Shown: positions 34,901 to 42,139 of the stretch, in pieces
Numbering within the stretch: position 1 is the first letter of the stretch
Layout: each line of letters begins with the position of its first letter
Origin: Actinomadura coerulea
GTDB lineage: Bacteria; Actinomycetota; Actinomycetes; Streptosporangiales; Streptosporangiaceae
DNA length: 64,000 bases
Assembly: GCF_014208105.1 (NCBI RefSeq)
Contig: NZ_JACHMQ010000001.1
Span: 3,658,001-3,722,000, forward strand
Reading direction: 5' to 3'
Notes under the pieces: model-generated
The model's database searches: none
What the model was told of the DNA's origin: nothing
The model's input: only the letters and a program-made list of their open reading frames with translations
Program-made: the position numbers and the translations under genes

Positions 34901-35511
34901 ACCGCCGCCGCGGCGGAGCGCGGCCCGATCCCGCCCGCCGCGAACACCGGGACGGCCGTGTCCGCCGCCCCCGCGTCCGCGAGAAGACGCGTGTCGGCCA
35001 GGAGGTGCTGCAACAGCACGAAGGTGGTCAGCTCGCCGACGCGCCCGCCCGCCTCGCGGCCCCGCGCGACGAGCCCCACGTCACCGGTGATCTCCCGGGC
35101 GGCGGCGACCGCGGCGGCGGCCTCCGCCGGGTCGACGACCTCCACCAGCAGGCGGCGCCCGCGGGCGAACCCGGCGACGTCCGGCGCGCCGTCCGTCCCC
35201 GGCGCGGGCGCGTCGAGCAGCACGGGCGCGTCGACCAGGACGGTCGCGGCCGCCCCGGGGAGCTCGTCCGGCCGGATCCCGCACCCGGCGGGCACGCGCA
35301 CGCCGAACGGCCCCTCCCACCAGCGGCCGACGTCGGCGAGGGCGGCGAGCCCGGGCGTCCGGTCGGTGCCGAGGTCGAGCACGCCGGTGCCGCCCGCGCG
35401 GGCGACGGCGACGGCGAGGCGGGGCGCGGGCCGCCCGAACGGGCAGACTCCGATGATCTCGGTCCCGGGCCGCTCGCCCCGGCCTGCGTCCAGCCCGCCC
35501 CTGCCCGCCAT
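28966..35511 (-). CDS. multidomain PKS subunit NMO(ER)-KS*-AT*-KR* with replaced catalytic residues
   Basis: A 2181-residue protein; ATG 35511 has GGGGGG upstream. Residues 15-670 are an NMO/ER-like barrel as at the N-terminus of some iterative PKSs, with ECGGHVGP. Residues 690-1120: ketosynthase fold in which the active Cys is Gly848 (DAAGASS), although EAHGAG and the GHTGCAAG His remain. Residues 1195-1500: acyltransferase fold with Ser replaced by Gly1289 (GHGCGEL) and the usual AFHSP His lost (ACALPGP). About 1540-1660: low-complexity linker where a carrier protein is expected, without a DSL/DSI Ser. Last 500 residues: ketoreductase with TGGARGAT and Lys kept (VYRTKVDG), but the Ser site is CG and the Tyr is Cys2102 (QAGCAAAGD). 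No frameshifts; codon use matches neighbours. Likely a structural or chain-length-factor-like partner of the smaller PKS, or an early decaying gene. Confidence 0.82.
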   Translation of the reverse strand: MAGRGGLDAGRGERPGTEIIGVCPFGRPAPRLAVAVARAGGTGVLDLGTDRTPGLAALADVGRWWEGPFGVRVPAGCGIRPDELPGAAATVLVDAPVLLDAPAPGTDGAPDVAGFARGRRLLVEVVDPAEAAAAVAAAREITGDVGLVARGREAGGRVGELTTFVLLQHLLADTRLLADAGAADTAVPVFAAGGIGPRSAAAAVAGGAAGVVLDVQLALVREAETPAGIAAALSAMDGTETAVVDGHRVHQGPGAPGPARRPLPVGQDAPLAAALAGRYKTAGGVVRAVRERIDLHLRAAVRCEPLAPRAEPAVVQGPMTQVSDTSAFAGAVAQDGGLPFLALALMDPGRVRELLRETADRLGGRPWGVGVLGTAPPELREAQLAVVREAAPPYAIVAGGGPELAGPLEAAGVSTYLHVRSPEPLDRFLAEGARRFVFEGGECGGHVGPLASFPLWDAQVERLEAFGGDPRELSVMFAGGVHDARSAAMVAALAGPLAERGADVRVLMGTAYLFTAEAVAAGAILPGFQDVALGCGGTALLETSPGLATRCARTPYVRTFEETRRELEQVGTPRREVWRRLEKLNLGRLRVASKGLRRGAPVDAGVQRADGLFMIGQVAALRSAATRIADLHEEVTSGATAFLAARAAELGVAGPAAGAGGARPADVAVVGMGCVLPGARDTGRYWANIVGGVDAVTEVARWDPEIHYSPSGDGTTPSKWGGFIPDVPFDALAHGIAPGALGGVDPVQLLSLEVASRALADAGYADRPFDRSRTSVVFGAAGGGDLGAAYAMRATLPSYYGEVPPGLDERLPRPAGESFPGVLTGVIAGRIADRLDLGGAALTVDAAGASSLAALDAACKELLAGTSDMVLCGGADLRTGVQDYLLQASAGALSPSGRCAAFDSSADGVAPGEGVGCVVLKRLADAERDGDRIYAVVKSVAAASDGRTPDLASPRSEGQRRALERAYERAGVPPASVGLVEAHGAGAEADDRTELATLASVFAGAAPGSVTLGSVKSQIGHTGCAAGVAGLIKTAYALHTGVLPGTLHLARPNPEWAPDGPLAFGGAARPWAAEPGGRHAGLSGFGVGGAHFHAVLSGYDGAPEPVSGLDEWPAELFLIRGADRSAARAGIERLSALLPGGPRLRDLARTAASLEGPVRVALVASSLEDLRDKLALAAEFRPAPGVFPSSGEAGQVAFLFPGQGSQRPGMLADLFVAFPRLQRLLRHAGGRYAAAMFPPAAFTRSESRRRRAEIADTRVAQPALGIAGLAVHRLLTAVGAHPDLAAGHGCGELVALCAAGVFDDADLVGLSAARAEAILSAAGPGGGAAAAVGASPEEVRAALGEIGDVAVTHHNAPRQVVIAGTSAGLDRALGVLSKAGLRAERIPVACALPGPLLADASAALRAALLGRDLRSPAFPVWSNATAAPYDADPSELAAALADRLAAPVRFAEQIEAMYAAGARTFVEAGPGRVLTGLVAAILGDRPHTAVSCDAPGGNALAGLLRALAELAAAGVPVDPLPLFAGRDARPLTAGPAPVPGWIVNGHSVRTADGAYPAGALRPAERVEGPGPGGSEAAVLEYLRASREVIAAQREVVLRHLAAPAGRDAAARSVPAPRPVLPGETLPDHGPAEDAPRERPAAGGDRDVHAAAGAVIRARTGDGREDAAAGPRAAVPEPAEPEPEPEMTVPPPARPSAHVGAADLSGSRPAPRVSRQIPRIVELEALPAPPESGTGLAGRRFLIVDDACGVALELADLLERHGAQVRVPSDVDGPCDGLVHLAALRPGAGGVLPEAFGGVRRALAGGLRWLVFASGAGGTFGRRFGGGAVGDPGPGAGLAGLARTIAREYPEVLVRALDVDTKDTPRAIAQRILAELLAAEAPVVVGHEGGRRNALDLIPAGPPGVGAAGAPDLGPDGVVLLTGGARGATARVALEFARTSGCHIELVGRTPEPAGEPEFPGAEDEAGLRRALVAHGEEQPAEIEATVRRLLAEREIRRTLADLAGHAASVRYHAADVRRPGAVRAVVDDVYRRHRRLDGVVHGAGLAGDRLVRDTSPEAFARVYRTKVDGAAALVQAVRPGLEFFVVLCGVAGAHGEPGQAGCAAAGDACGTLAHVWRRRLRGRVLVAEWGPWAGGAVPPERAREYARHGVGPIDPDAGAAALLREIAHGDETRVVLTGTLR

Positions 35512-35786
35512 GCACAGCCCCCCGACGTCCCGCGCGGCCCGGCGCGTGACCGGCGCGGCTCGCAACAACGGAGCGCCACACTACGGTCGGCGACGGCGCG
35601 ACCACGGAGACGACACGCCCGGGGGCGGGTTGATGGCGGCACGGCAAAGGAGATTGGAACGTCCCTTGACGCGCGGCGGGGGCCGGAGGTGGCCCCGGCC
35701 AGGGTCTCGCCCCCGCGCGGCCACATCGCGCATAATGGCGATCACAGTCCGTGGCGGTGTGCCGCGGAGGGCCAGGCGGGGGCGCG

Positions 35787-37517
35787 ATGGCGACGCTCAA
35801 TCCGGCGACGGGACGGTTCCGCCTCCCGGCGCGGCGGCGGGAGGAGGCGGGGCGCGGCCCGGACCCCGTGCGGGCCGCGCTCGCCCCCCTGCTCGCCGCC
35901 CATCGCGCCGCCCACCCGGGCGGCCCCCTCCCCGCGGCCGCCGAGGCCGACCTGCTGCGCGGGTACGCGGTGGCCGAGCGCATGCACCGCGGGCAGCTCC
36001 GCAAGTCCGGCGCCCCCTACATCACCCATCCGCTGGCCGTCGCGCTGATCCTCGCCGGGATGGGGCTCGACACCACCACCCTGGTCGCCGCGCTCCTGCA
36101 CGACACCGTCGAGGACACCCCGTACACGCTCGGCGAGGTCCGCGCCGACTTCGGCGACGAGATCGCCGTGCTGGTGGACGGCGTCACCAAGCTGGACGGC
36201 AGGCGCTGGGGCGACCGCGCCGAGGCCGAGACGTTCCGCAAGATCGTGCTGGCCGCGGCGGCGGACCTGCGGGTCCTGGTGATCAAGCTGGCGGACCGGC
36301 TGCACAACCTGCGGACGCTGCGCCACCAGCCCGCGCACAAGCGCGCCCCCTACGCCCAGGCGTCCCACGAGCTGCTGGTCCCGTTCGCGGAGCGGCTCGG
36401 CATCCACGTCCTCAAGCGGGAGATGGACGACCTCGCCTTCGCCGCCCGCGACCCCCGGGCGCACGAGGCGACGCGGCGCGCCGTCCGGGCGGCGCTGGGC
36501 GGGGCGGGGCGGACGTTCGGGCCCGCGACCGCCCTGCTGCGCCCCTCGCTCGCCGAGCACCGGATCAGGGCCCGGGTGGAGGTCCGGCCGTCGCACCTGT
36601 ACGCGGTGCACCAGTCGTTCGGCGGCGGCCTGGCCGGGCTGCGGCCGTGCGAGGCGGCGCGGCTGCTGCTGGTGGTCGACGGCGCCGAGAGCGACTGCTA
36701 CATCGCGCTCGGGGCCGTGCACGCCGCGCTGCACCCGGTGGCCGGGCAGGTCCGCGACTTCATCGCCACGCCGAAGGACAACCTGTACCGGTCCCTGCAC
36801 ACCCGGGTGATCAGCCCGGACGGCGACCCGTTCGAGGTGATCATCCGCAGCGCGGCGATGCACCCGGTCGCCGAGTACGGCATCGTCGCCCACATCCGGG
36901 ACGCGGGCCGCGACACCGGCCCCACCGTCGCCGAGCGCCGCGACCTGGTGTGGCTGAGCCGGCTGCTGGCCTGGCAGTCCGACTCGCCGTCCGGCGAGTT
37001 CCTGGACCGGCTGCGCGCCGACCTCGCCGCCGGCAACGTCGCCGCGTTCACCACCCGCGGCGACATCGTCCCGCTGCCCGCGGGCGCGACCGCGCTCGAC
37101 TTCGCCTACGCGCTCGGCCCCGGCACCGGCGACCGCTGCATCGGCGCCGTCGTCAACGGCCGGCTCGCGCCCATGTCGGTGCAGATCCGCAGCGGCAACG
37201 TCGTGCAGATCCTCACCGACCCGGCCGGCTCCCCGTCCGAGGACTGGCTCGGCTTCGCCGTGTCGGTGCCCGCCCGCGTCCACATCCAGCAGCGGCTCGC
37301 GCTGCGCCGCGCCGAGCAGGACGCCGAGGCCGGCCGGCGCCGCCTCGTCCGGGCGCTGGCGGCGCGCGGCGTCGACCTGCTCGCCGCCGAGGCGCGCGGC
37401 GACTCCCTGGCCGCCGCCCGCGACCTCGGCTACGGCGACGCCGACGCGATGTACGGGGCGCTCGGCACCGGCGTCCTCGGCCTCGACGACCTTCTGGCCC
37501 GGTTCGTCCGGCCCTGA
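35787..37517 (+). CDS. RelA/SpoT homologue with intact HD hydrolase and decayed synthetase domain
   Basis: About 576 residues from ATG 35787; an earlier in-frame start at 35751 is less likely. Residues 50-200 are the (p)ppGpp hydrolase: GAPYITHPLAVALILAGMG, H105-D106 in LLHDTVEDT, and LADRLHNLRTL, all intact. The synthetase region (about 250-385) keeps DCYIALGAVHAALHPV, FIATPKDNLYRSLHT and FEVIIRSAAMH. The G-loop normally GRxKHxYSIxxK reads VRPSHLYAVHQ, and the DLxAxR aspartate region reads PCEAARLL. A TGS-like domain follows (FTTRGDIVPLPAGATALDFAYALG). Predicted role: hydrolase-biased alarmone enzyme. It is divergent from the PKS genes across a 275-bp gap. Confidence 0.82.
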   Translation: MATLNPATGRFRLPARRREEAGRGPDPVRAALAPLLAAHRAAHPGGPLPAAAEADLLRGYAVAERMHRGQLRKSGAPYITHPLAVALILAGMGLDTTTLVAALLHDTVEDTPYTLGEVRADFGDEIAVLVDGVTKLDGRRWGDRAEAETFRKIVLAAAADLRVLVIKLADRLHNLRTLRHQPAHKRAPYAQASHELLVPFAERLGIHVLKREMDDLAFAARDPRAHEATRRAVRAALGGAGRTFGPATALLRPSLAEHRIRARVEVRPSHLYAVHQSFGGGLAGLRPCEAARLLLVVDGAESDCYIALGAVHAALHPVAGQVRDFIATPKDNLYRSLHTRVISPDGDPFEVIIRSAAMHPVAEYGIVAHIRDAGRDTGPTVAERRDLVWLSRLLAWQSDSPSGEFLDRLRADLAAGNVAAFTTRGDIVPLPAGATALDFAYALGPGTGDRCIGAVVNGRLAPMSVQIRSGNVVQILTDPAGSPSEDWLGFAVSVPARVHIQQRLALRRAEQDAEAGRRRLVRALAARGVDLLAAEARGDSLAAARDLGYGDADAMYGALGTGVLGLDDLLARFVRP

Positions 37518-37549
37518 ACCGCCGATTACGCTGGTCCCGTGGTGATCAC

Positions 37550-37993
37550 ATGAGACCGTTCGAGTACGGCGTCGACGGACCGAAGGTGATCGTGGCGGGG
37601 GTGGACGGCTCCGAGACGTCGCTGCGCGCCGGGGCCTACGCGTGGGGCCTCGCCCGCCGCGCCGGCGCCCGGCTCGTCGTCGTGCACGTCGCGCCGGTCG
37701 CCTCGATGGGCACCCTCACCCCGGGCGGCGCCGCCGCGCTGCGCGAGACCGCCGAGGAGGTCTCCGCGCAGATCCGCCGCGAGCTGGAGGCCGCCGCCGG
37801 GCGCGAGCAGGTCCGCTACGACTTCGTCACCGAGCTCGGCGACCCCTACACCGTGCTCGCCCGCGTCGCCGACGAGTCCCGCGCGGACGCCGTGATCGTC
37901 GGCGCGTCGGCGCAGGCCGGGCACCGGATCATCGGCTCGGTCGCCGTCCGGCTGGTCAAGGCGGGACGGTGGCCGGTGACCGTCGTCCCCTGA
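37550..37993 (+). CDS. universal stress protein (UspA family)
   Basis: A 147-residue single-domain Usp. It begins with the ATP-binding strand IVAGVDGSETS and ends with the phosphate-loop region IVGASAQAGHRIIGSVAVRLVKAGRWPVTVVP. The usual G-2x-G-9x-G-S/T motif is partly altered (GASAQAGHRIIGSVA), so nucleotide binding is probable, not certain. ATG at 37550 lies 33 bp after the RSH stop codon, so both stress-linked genes may be cotranscribed. Confidence 0.88.
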   Translation: MRPFEYGVDGPKVIVAGVDGSETSLRAGAYAWGLARRAGARLVVVHVAPVASMGTLTPGGAAALRETAEEVSAQIRRELEAAAGREQVRYDFVTELGDPYTVLARVADESRADAVIVGASAQAGHRIIGSVAVRLVKAGRWPVTVVP

Positions 37994-38059
37994 CCCAGGT
38001 TCGGCCGCCGCTCGCGGGGAAGGGCGTGGGGAACGGCGGCGACCGAGGCGGAGGCGGCG

Positions 38060-38887
38060 ATGCCAGATCCTGTACTGACGGAGATCGGGTGGGCGGGGAC
38101 GGCGCTCCGGCTCGCCGGCACCCTCAAACCCCGCGGGGCCGTCTCCGGGATCGAGCTGCTCCTGCGCGAGCGCGGCGGCGACGGCCTGCTGCGCGTGCCC
38201 GCCTCGGCCCGCGAGCGGGACGGGCGCATCGCGTTCGAGGCGGAGGTCGACGTCGCGACCCTCGCCGGCGGCGACCCGCTGCCCGGCGGGCTGTGGGACG
38301 TGAACCTGTCGGTCGGCGCGCCGATGCAGACCACCGTCGTCCCGCTCGGCCCGGTCAGCGCGCCCGGCCTGGACGCGTCCCCCCTGCGGCGGTTCCTGCC
38401 CGACTCCTGCACGGTGATCGCCTACTTCGGCGCGGGCGGCGCTCTCATGATCGACGTCGGGGGCCGCCCGCACGTCGCCGGATCCGTCGCCGCGGACACG
38501 CTGAGCTGGAACGAGGAGCGCGAGGAGGTCGTCGTCGCCGGGCACATCGACCTGCGGCGCACCGGCAGGCCGATCTCCGGGACGCTGCTCATGACCGAGC
38601 GCCGCTCCCGGCACGTCTACGAGGTCATCGCGATGCTGGAGGAGCGTCCGCACCGGCTCGGCTACCGGGCCGTGGTGCCCGCGACGCGGGCCTTCATCGA
38701 CGACCCTCTGCCGCGCGGAACCTGGGACGTCTCGCTGTGCCTCGGCTTCTCCGGAATGCACCGCGAGATGCGGCTGCTGGCGCCGGACGAGCCGGTGGAC
38801 GTCCAGGTGTGGCGGCGGCTGCGGCACGTCCGGGTGGTCTCCTCCGCGGCGCCCGGCCCGCTGACGATCACTGTCGGCCGCGTCTGA
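38060..38887 (+). CDS. hypothetical protein with an internal two-fold repeat
   Basis: A 275-residue soluble protein, ATG 38060, no signal peptide. Two halves share the pattern GGLWDVNLSVG (near residue 80) and RGTWDVSLCLG (near residue 225), each after a PLP motif and a run of short beta strands, indicating duplicated beta-sandwich domains. Related repeat proteins occur beside glycosyltransferases in actinomycetes, but no enzymatic motif is visible. The last 20 bp overlap the convergent gene. Confidence 0.65.
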   Translation: MPDPVLTEIGWAGTALRLAGTLKPRGAVSGIELLLRERGGDGLLRVPASARERDGRIAFEAEVDVATLAGGDPLPGGLWDVNLSVGAPMQTTVVPLGPVSAPGLDASPLRRFLPDSCTVIAYFGAGGALMIDVGGRPHVAGSVAADTLSWNEEREEVVVAGHIDLRRTGRPISGTLLMTERRSRHVYEVIAMLEERPHRLGYRAVVPATRAFIDDPLPRGTWDVSLCLGFSGMHREMRLLAPDEPVDVQVWRRLRHVRVVSSAAPGPLTITVGRV

Positions 38888-39503
38888 ACGGGCCGTCCCA
38901 CGGGGACGGCCGGGACGTCGCCGCGACCACCGCGCACAACAGCGCCACCACGGCCGTCCCGCCGGCCAGGTTGATCGCGGACGTGGCGAGCGCCGCGTCG
39001 AGCCGGGCGTGCAGGGTGAGCGGAAGGATCGCCAGCAGCGCGACCGCGATCCCGCCGATCCACGCGAACGCCCGCACCGGGCGCGCCGCCGACGACAGCA
39101 GCAGGTGCATCAGAGCGGTCGCCTGGATCACCGCCGCCGTGGCGCACAGCGCGTAGCTCGTCGCGGCGGGCGTCGCGGCGGTGTGCCCGCCCGCGAACAC
39201 CGGCACCTCGACGCCGAACGCCGACCGCAGCCCGATCGTCACCGCGAACGCCAGGCCCCCGCCGGCCAGCGCGGCGGAGATCCCCGTCCACCACAGCGGG
39301 CGGAGCGGCGCGCCGGGGCCCTCCCTGGAGATCTCCTCGTGCAGCGCGACGAAGTCCTCGTACCGTCTGGGCGGCGCCTCCGCCGGCCGCCGCCGCGCCG
39401 CGGAAGGGCAGCGGAACGAACGCTCCCACGGCCGTGGAGCTGGGCGGCCCGCGTGCCTGCCCGGCAGGCCCCCGGAATTCCGCCCGAAGGATGAGTCGGG
39501 CAT
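38868..39503 (-). CDS. DUF6069-like integral membrane protein
   Basis: A 211-residue frame; the C-terminal 145 residues hold four hydrophobic segments (ISAALAGGGLAFAVTIGL, SYALCATAAVIQATALMHLLL, AWIGGIAVALLAILPLTL and AINLAGGTAVVALLCAVVA), typical of small DUF6069 proteins. The first 60 residues are Arg/Pro-rich with FVALHEEISREG and may be partly untranslated. The 3' end overlaps the convergent gene by 20 bp. No function known. Confidence 0.65.
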   Translation of the reverse strand: MPDSSFGRNSGGLPGRHAGRPAPRPWERSFRCPSAARRRPAEAPPRRYEDFVALHEEISREGPGAPLRPLWWTGISAALAGGGLAFAVTIGLRSAFGVEVPVFAGGHTAATPAATSYALCATAAVIQATALMHLLLSSAARPVRAFAWIGGIAVALLAILPLTLHARLDAALATSAINLAGGTAVVALLCAVVAATSRPSPWDGPFRRGRQ

Positions 39504-39666
39504 GTTCCCTCCCCCGGTGCGACGTAGGTGTGCTACCCGGCGCCGCTGGAAGGAACTCGCCCAACCTCACCATTTTGCAGATGTTTGGCCGCGTTCCCCC
39601 TTATGGCAGAACACGGCGGATCCCCGGGGAGCCGCGCTCTCCGGGGATCCGTCCAAGCCGGTGCCG

Positions 39667-40680
39667 TCAGACCAGGCCGGCCTTCTCCAGCGCCGCGCAG
39701 CAGGTGCCCGTGATCAGGCGGGTCACCACGTACGGGTCGACGTTGGCGTTCGGGCGGCGGTCCTCGATGTAGCCCATCTTGTCCACCTCGACCTGCCACG
39801 GGATCCGCACCGAGGCGCCGCGGTTCGACACGCCGTAGCTGAACTCGCTCCACGGGGCGGTCTCGTGCATGCCGGTCAGCCGCCGCTCGATGTCGGCGCC
39901 GTACCCGGCCACGTGCTCCTGCGCCTTCTCGGCGAGCGCCTCGCACGCCGCGATGATCGCGTCGTAGCCCTCGCGCATGGCCTTGGTCGAGAAGTTGGTG
40001 TGCGCGCCGGCGCCGTTCCAGTCGCCCTCGACCGGCTTCGGGTCGAGCGTGGCGGACACGTCGTGCTCCTCGGCGATGCGGTAGAGCAGCCACCGGGCGA
40101 TCCACAGGTGGTCGCCGACCTCGATCGTCCCCGCCGGGCCGATCTGGAACTCCCACTGGCCGGGCATGACCTCGGCGTTGATGCCGGAGATCTTCAGCCC
40201 CGCCGCCAGGCAGGCGTCCATGTGCTGCTCGACGATGTCGCGGCCGAACACCTCGTCCGAGCCCACGCCGCAGTAGTAGAAGCCCTGCGGGGCCGGGTAG
40301 CCGCGCTCCGGGAAGCCGAGCGGGCGACCGTCCTTGAAGAAGGTGTACTCCTGCTCGATGCCGTACCAGGAGTCCTGCGCCGCGTACTGCTCGGCCACGG
40401 GCCGCAGCTTGGCGCGGGTGTTGGTCTCGTGGGGGGTGCCGTCCACGAGGTACACCTCGCACAGCACCAGCTTGTGGTCGCCGCCGCGGATGGGGTCCGG
40501 ACAGGAGAAGACCGGCTTCAGCACGCAGTCGGAGTGGTCGCCGGGCGCCTGGTTCGTGCTGGACCCGTCGAACCCCCAGTCCGGCAGCTCGGCCCCGTCG
40601 GCGAGGATCCTCGTCTTCGACCGCAGCCGCGCGGTCGGCTCGGTGCCGTCGATCCAGATGTACTCGGCCTTGTAGCTCAA
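39667..40680 (-). CDS. glnII: glutamine synthetase, type II (eukaryote-like GSII)
   Basis: A 337-residue enzyme making glutamine from glutamate, ammonia and ATP in the cytosol. Diagnostic GSII motifs are LPDWGFDGSSTNQAPGDHSD, WYGIEQEYTFF, GINAEVMPGQWEFQIGP and NGAGAHTNFSTKAMR. Length matches GlnII (about 340) and is far shorter than GSI. GSII is not controlled by adenylylation, and in streptomycetes glnII is activated by GlnR under nitrogen limitation. A weak GlnR-like half-site pair lies about 90 bp upstream. Confidence 0.95.
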   Translation of the reverse strand: MSYKAEYIWIDGTEPTARLRSKTRILADGAELPDWGFDGSSTNQAPGDHSDCVLKPVFSCPDPIRGGDHKLVLCEVYLVDGTPHETNTRAKLRPVAEQYAAQDSWYGIEQEYTFFKDGRPLGFPERGYPAPQGFYYCGVGSDEVFGRDIVEQHMDACLAAGLKISGINAEVMPGQWEFQIGPAGTIEVGDHLWIARWLLYRIAEEHDVSATLDPKPVEGDWNGAGAHTNFSTKAMREGYDAIIAACEALAEKAQEHVAGYGADIERRLTGMHETAPWSEFSYGVSNRGASVRIPWQVEVDKMGYIEDRRPNANVDPYVVTRLITGTCCAALEKAGLV

Positions 40681-40766
40681 CGTCGGTCCCTTCGTTCGCT
40701 GCCGGGCCTTGCGGGTTCGGCCTCACAGAACGTGCCAACCGGGCATTTCGCGTCTGTTGCCCATTT

Positions 40767-40782
40767 GTGAACGGCGTGTAAC
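40767..40782. promoter_or_regulatory. weak GlnR-box candidate upstream of glnII
   Basis: On the minus strand the site reads GTTAC-N6-TTCAC. The published GlnR box has GTnAC-N6-GAAAC half-sites; the first half matches and the second matches poorly. Its position about 90 bp before the glnII start is suitable. The call rests mainly on known GlnR control of glnII in relatives. Confidence 0.25.
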
Positions 40783-40909
40783 ACGCGAGACGGCCTGCTG
40801 AGACGTTGCTCACACGACCCTCGCGAGACCGCCCGCACCGCCGTCCACACCGCCGCTCACGCCGTCCGGACTCCGCGACAGACCACCCCAACCAGGGATT
40901 TAATGCCCA

Positions 40910-40932
40910 ATAAATGGCATGCCGCCATTTAT
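40910..40932. promoter_or_regulatory. AT-rich 9-bp palindrome, operator candidate
   Basis: ATAAATGGC (40910-40918) and GCCATTTAT (40924-40932) form a perfect inverted repeat with a 5-bp spacer, in one of the few AT-rich patches of the chromosome part. It lies about 145 bp upstream of the secreted beta-helix gene and 230 bp from glnII. Regulator unknown. Confidence 0.4.
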
Positions 40933-41077
40933 CAGGCGGTCGGTGTCACCTTCTGAAACGATCGGAGGCTTCTTTTACTTCCGCCACACCCGGCCGCGCC
41001 AACTCTTCTGTCCAAGATGAGCGAGGACGCGCCACTCCGGCGCGATCCCACCATTGGGTATAGAACGGGGGAAAAGG

Positions 41078-42130
41078 ATGAGGCGGACTCTCGCGGCCTC
41101 GCTGGGTACGGCCGTGGCACTGGCGGGCCTGGCATCCTTCGCACCGGCCGGGCACGCTGACGGCGGCGGCAAGGACAAGCGGATCCACGTCGTGTGGCCG
41201 GGCCACTCGATACAGAAAGCCGTCGACCGCGCACGACCCGGCGACGTCATCCGGCTCAAGGCCGGGGCCTACGAGGGCGGCGTCCTCGTCCGCAAGCCCC
41301 TGACCATCGAGGGGGACGGCGACAGGACCGTCCTGCACCCGGGCCGCAGGGACCACTGCGCCAAGGCCGGCGCGGCGGGCGAGGGCATCTGCGTGATCGG
41401 CCACCGCAAGCACCCGGTCAGGGACGTCACGATCAAGAACCTGAGCGTCCGGGGCTTCAAGCAGAGCGGCGTGTACGGCCTGTACACCGACCGCCTCACC
41501 GTCGAGCGCGTCCTCGCGGCGCGCAACGGCGAGTACGGCATCACGGAGTTCCGCTCCACCCGCGGCCGCTTCGTCAAGAACCGCGCCATCGACAACTCCG
41601 CCGACGCGGGCTTGTACGTCGGCGACATCCAGAACGCGCGCGGCACCGTCGTCGCCTACAACCACGCCTCGGGCAACGCGATCGGCCTGCTGGTCCGGCA
41701 CGCCCGCCACGTCCAGGCCTGGGAGAACGAGCTCGTCGGCAACTGCACCGGGGCCGCGCTCATCAACGACGACCAGAAGGGCGGCCAGGGCGACACCAAG
41801 CTCTGGAAGAACAACATCTCGAGGAACAACCGCTCCTGCCCGCAGCACGAGGACGTCCCGGCGCTCGGCGGCACCGGCGTCCTCGTCTTCGGCGGCGACC
41901 ACAACACGATCGAGAAGAACGCCGTGCTCGGGAACCGGGGCAGGCTGCCCTACTCCGGCGGCATCGTGCTGTTCCCCAGCCCGAAGGGCGAGCCCGCCCG
42001 CCACAACCTGATCAAGTTCAACCTCGCGAAGGGCAACGCTCCCTTCGACCTGGTCGACCGGAGCGGCAGCAGGACCAACCGCTTCATCGACAACAGGTGC
42101 CGCACCTCGGACCCGCGCGGCCTCTGCTGA
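41078..42130 (+). CDS. secreted right-handed parallel beta-helix protein
   Basis: A 350-residue protein, ATG 41078 preceded by GGGGGAAAAGG. A Sec signal peptide (MRRTLAASLGTAVALAGLAS, cleavage near GHA-DG) indicates export. The mature part starts IHVVWPGHSIQKAVDRARPG and follows the NosD/CASH pattern of short beta-helix coils: VRDVTIKNLSVRGFKQSGVYG, ADAGLYVGDIQNARGT, GNAIGLLVRHARHVQAWENE and NTIEKNAVLGN. Members bind or cleave polysaccharides; no pectate-lyase catalytic pattern is evident. Two pairs of Cys may form disulfides outside the cell. A strong terminator follows. Confidence 0.85.
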   Translation: MRRTLAASLGTAVALAGLASFAPAGHADGGGKDKRIHVVWPGHSIQKAVDRARPGDVIRLKAGAYEGGVLVRKPLTIEGDGDRTVLHPGRRDHCAKAGAAGEGICVIGHRKHPVRDVTIKNLSVRGFKQSGVYGLYTDRLTVERVLAARNGEYGITEFRSTRGRFVKNRAIDNSADAGLYVGDIQNARGTVVAYNHASGNAIGLLVRHARHVQAWENELVGNCTGAALINDDQKGGQGDTKLWKNNISRNNRSCPQHEDVPALGGTGVLVFGGDHNTIEKNAVLGNRGRLPYSGGIVLFPSPKGEPARHNLIKFNLAKGNAPFDLVDRSGSRTNRFIDNRCRTSDPRGLC

Positions 42131-42139
42131 CGGCGAAGG

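Larger units (their letters stand above)
40681..41077. other. divergent intergenic region between glnII and the beta-helix protein
   Basis: About 400 bp with no gene. It contains the possible GlnR site at 40767-40782 and an AT-rich 9-bp palindrome at 40910-40932, both described separately. Promoters for both flanking genes must lie here. Confidence 0.5.
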
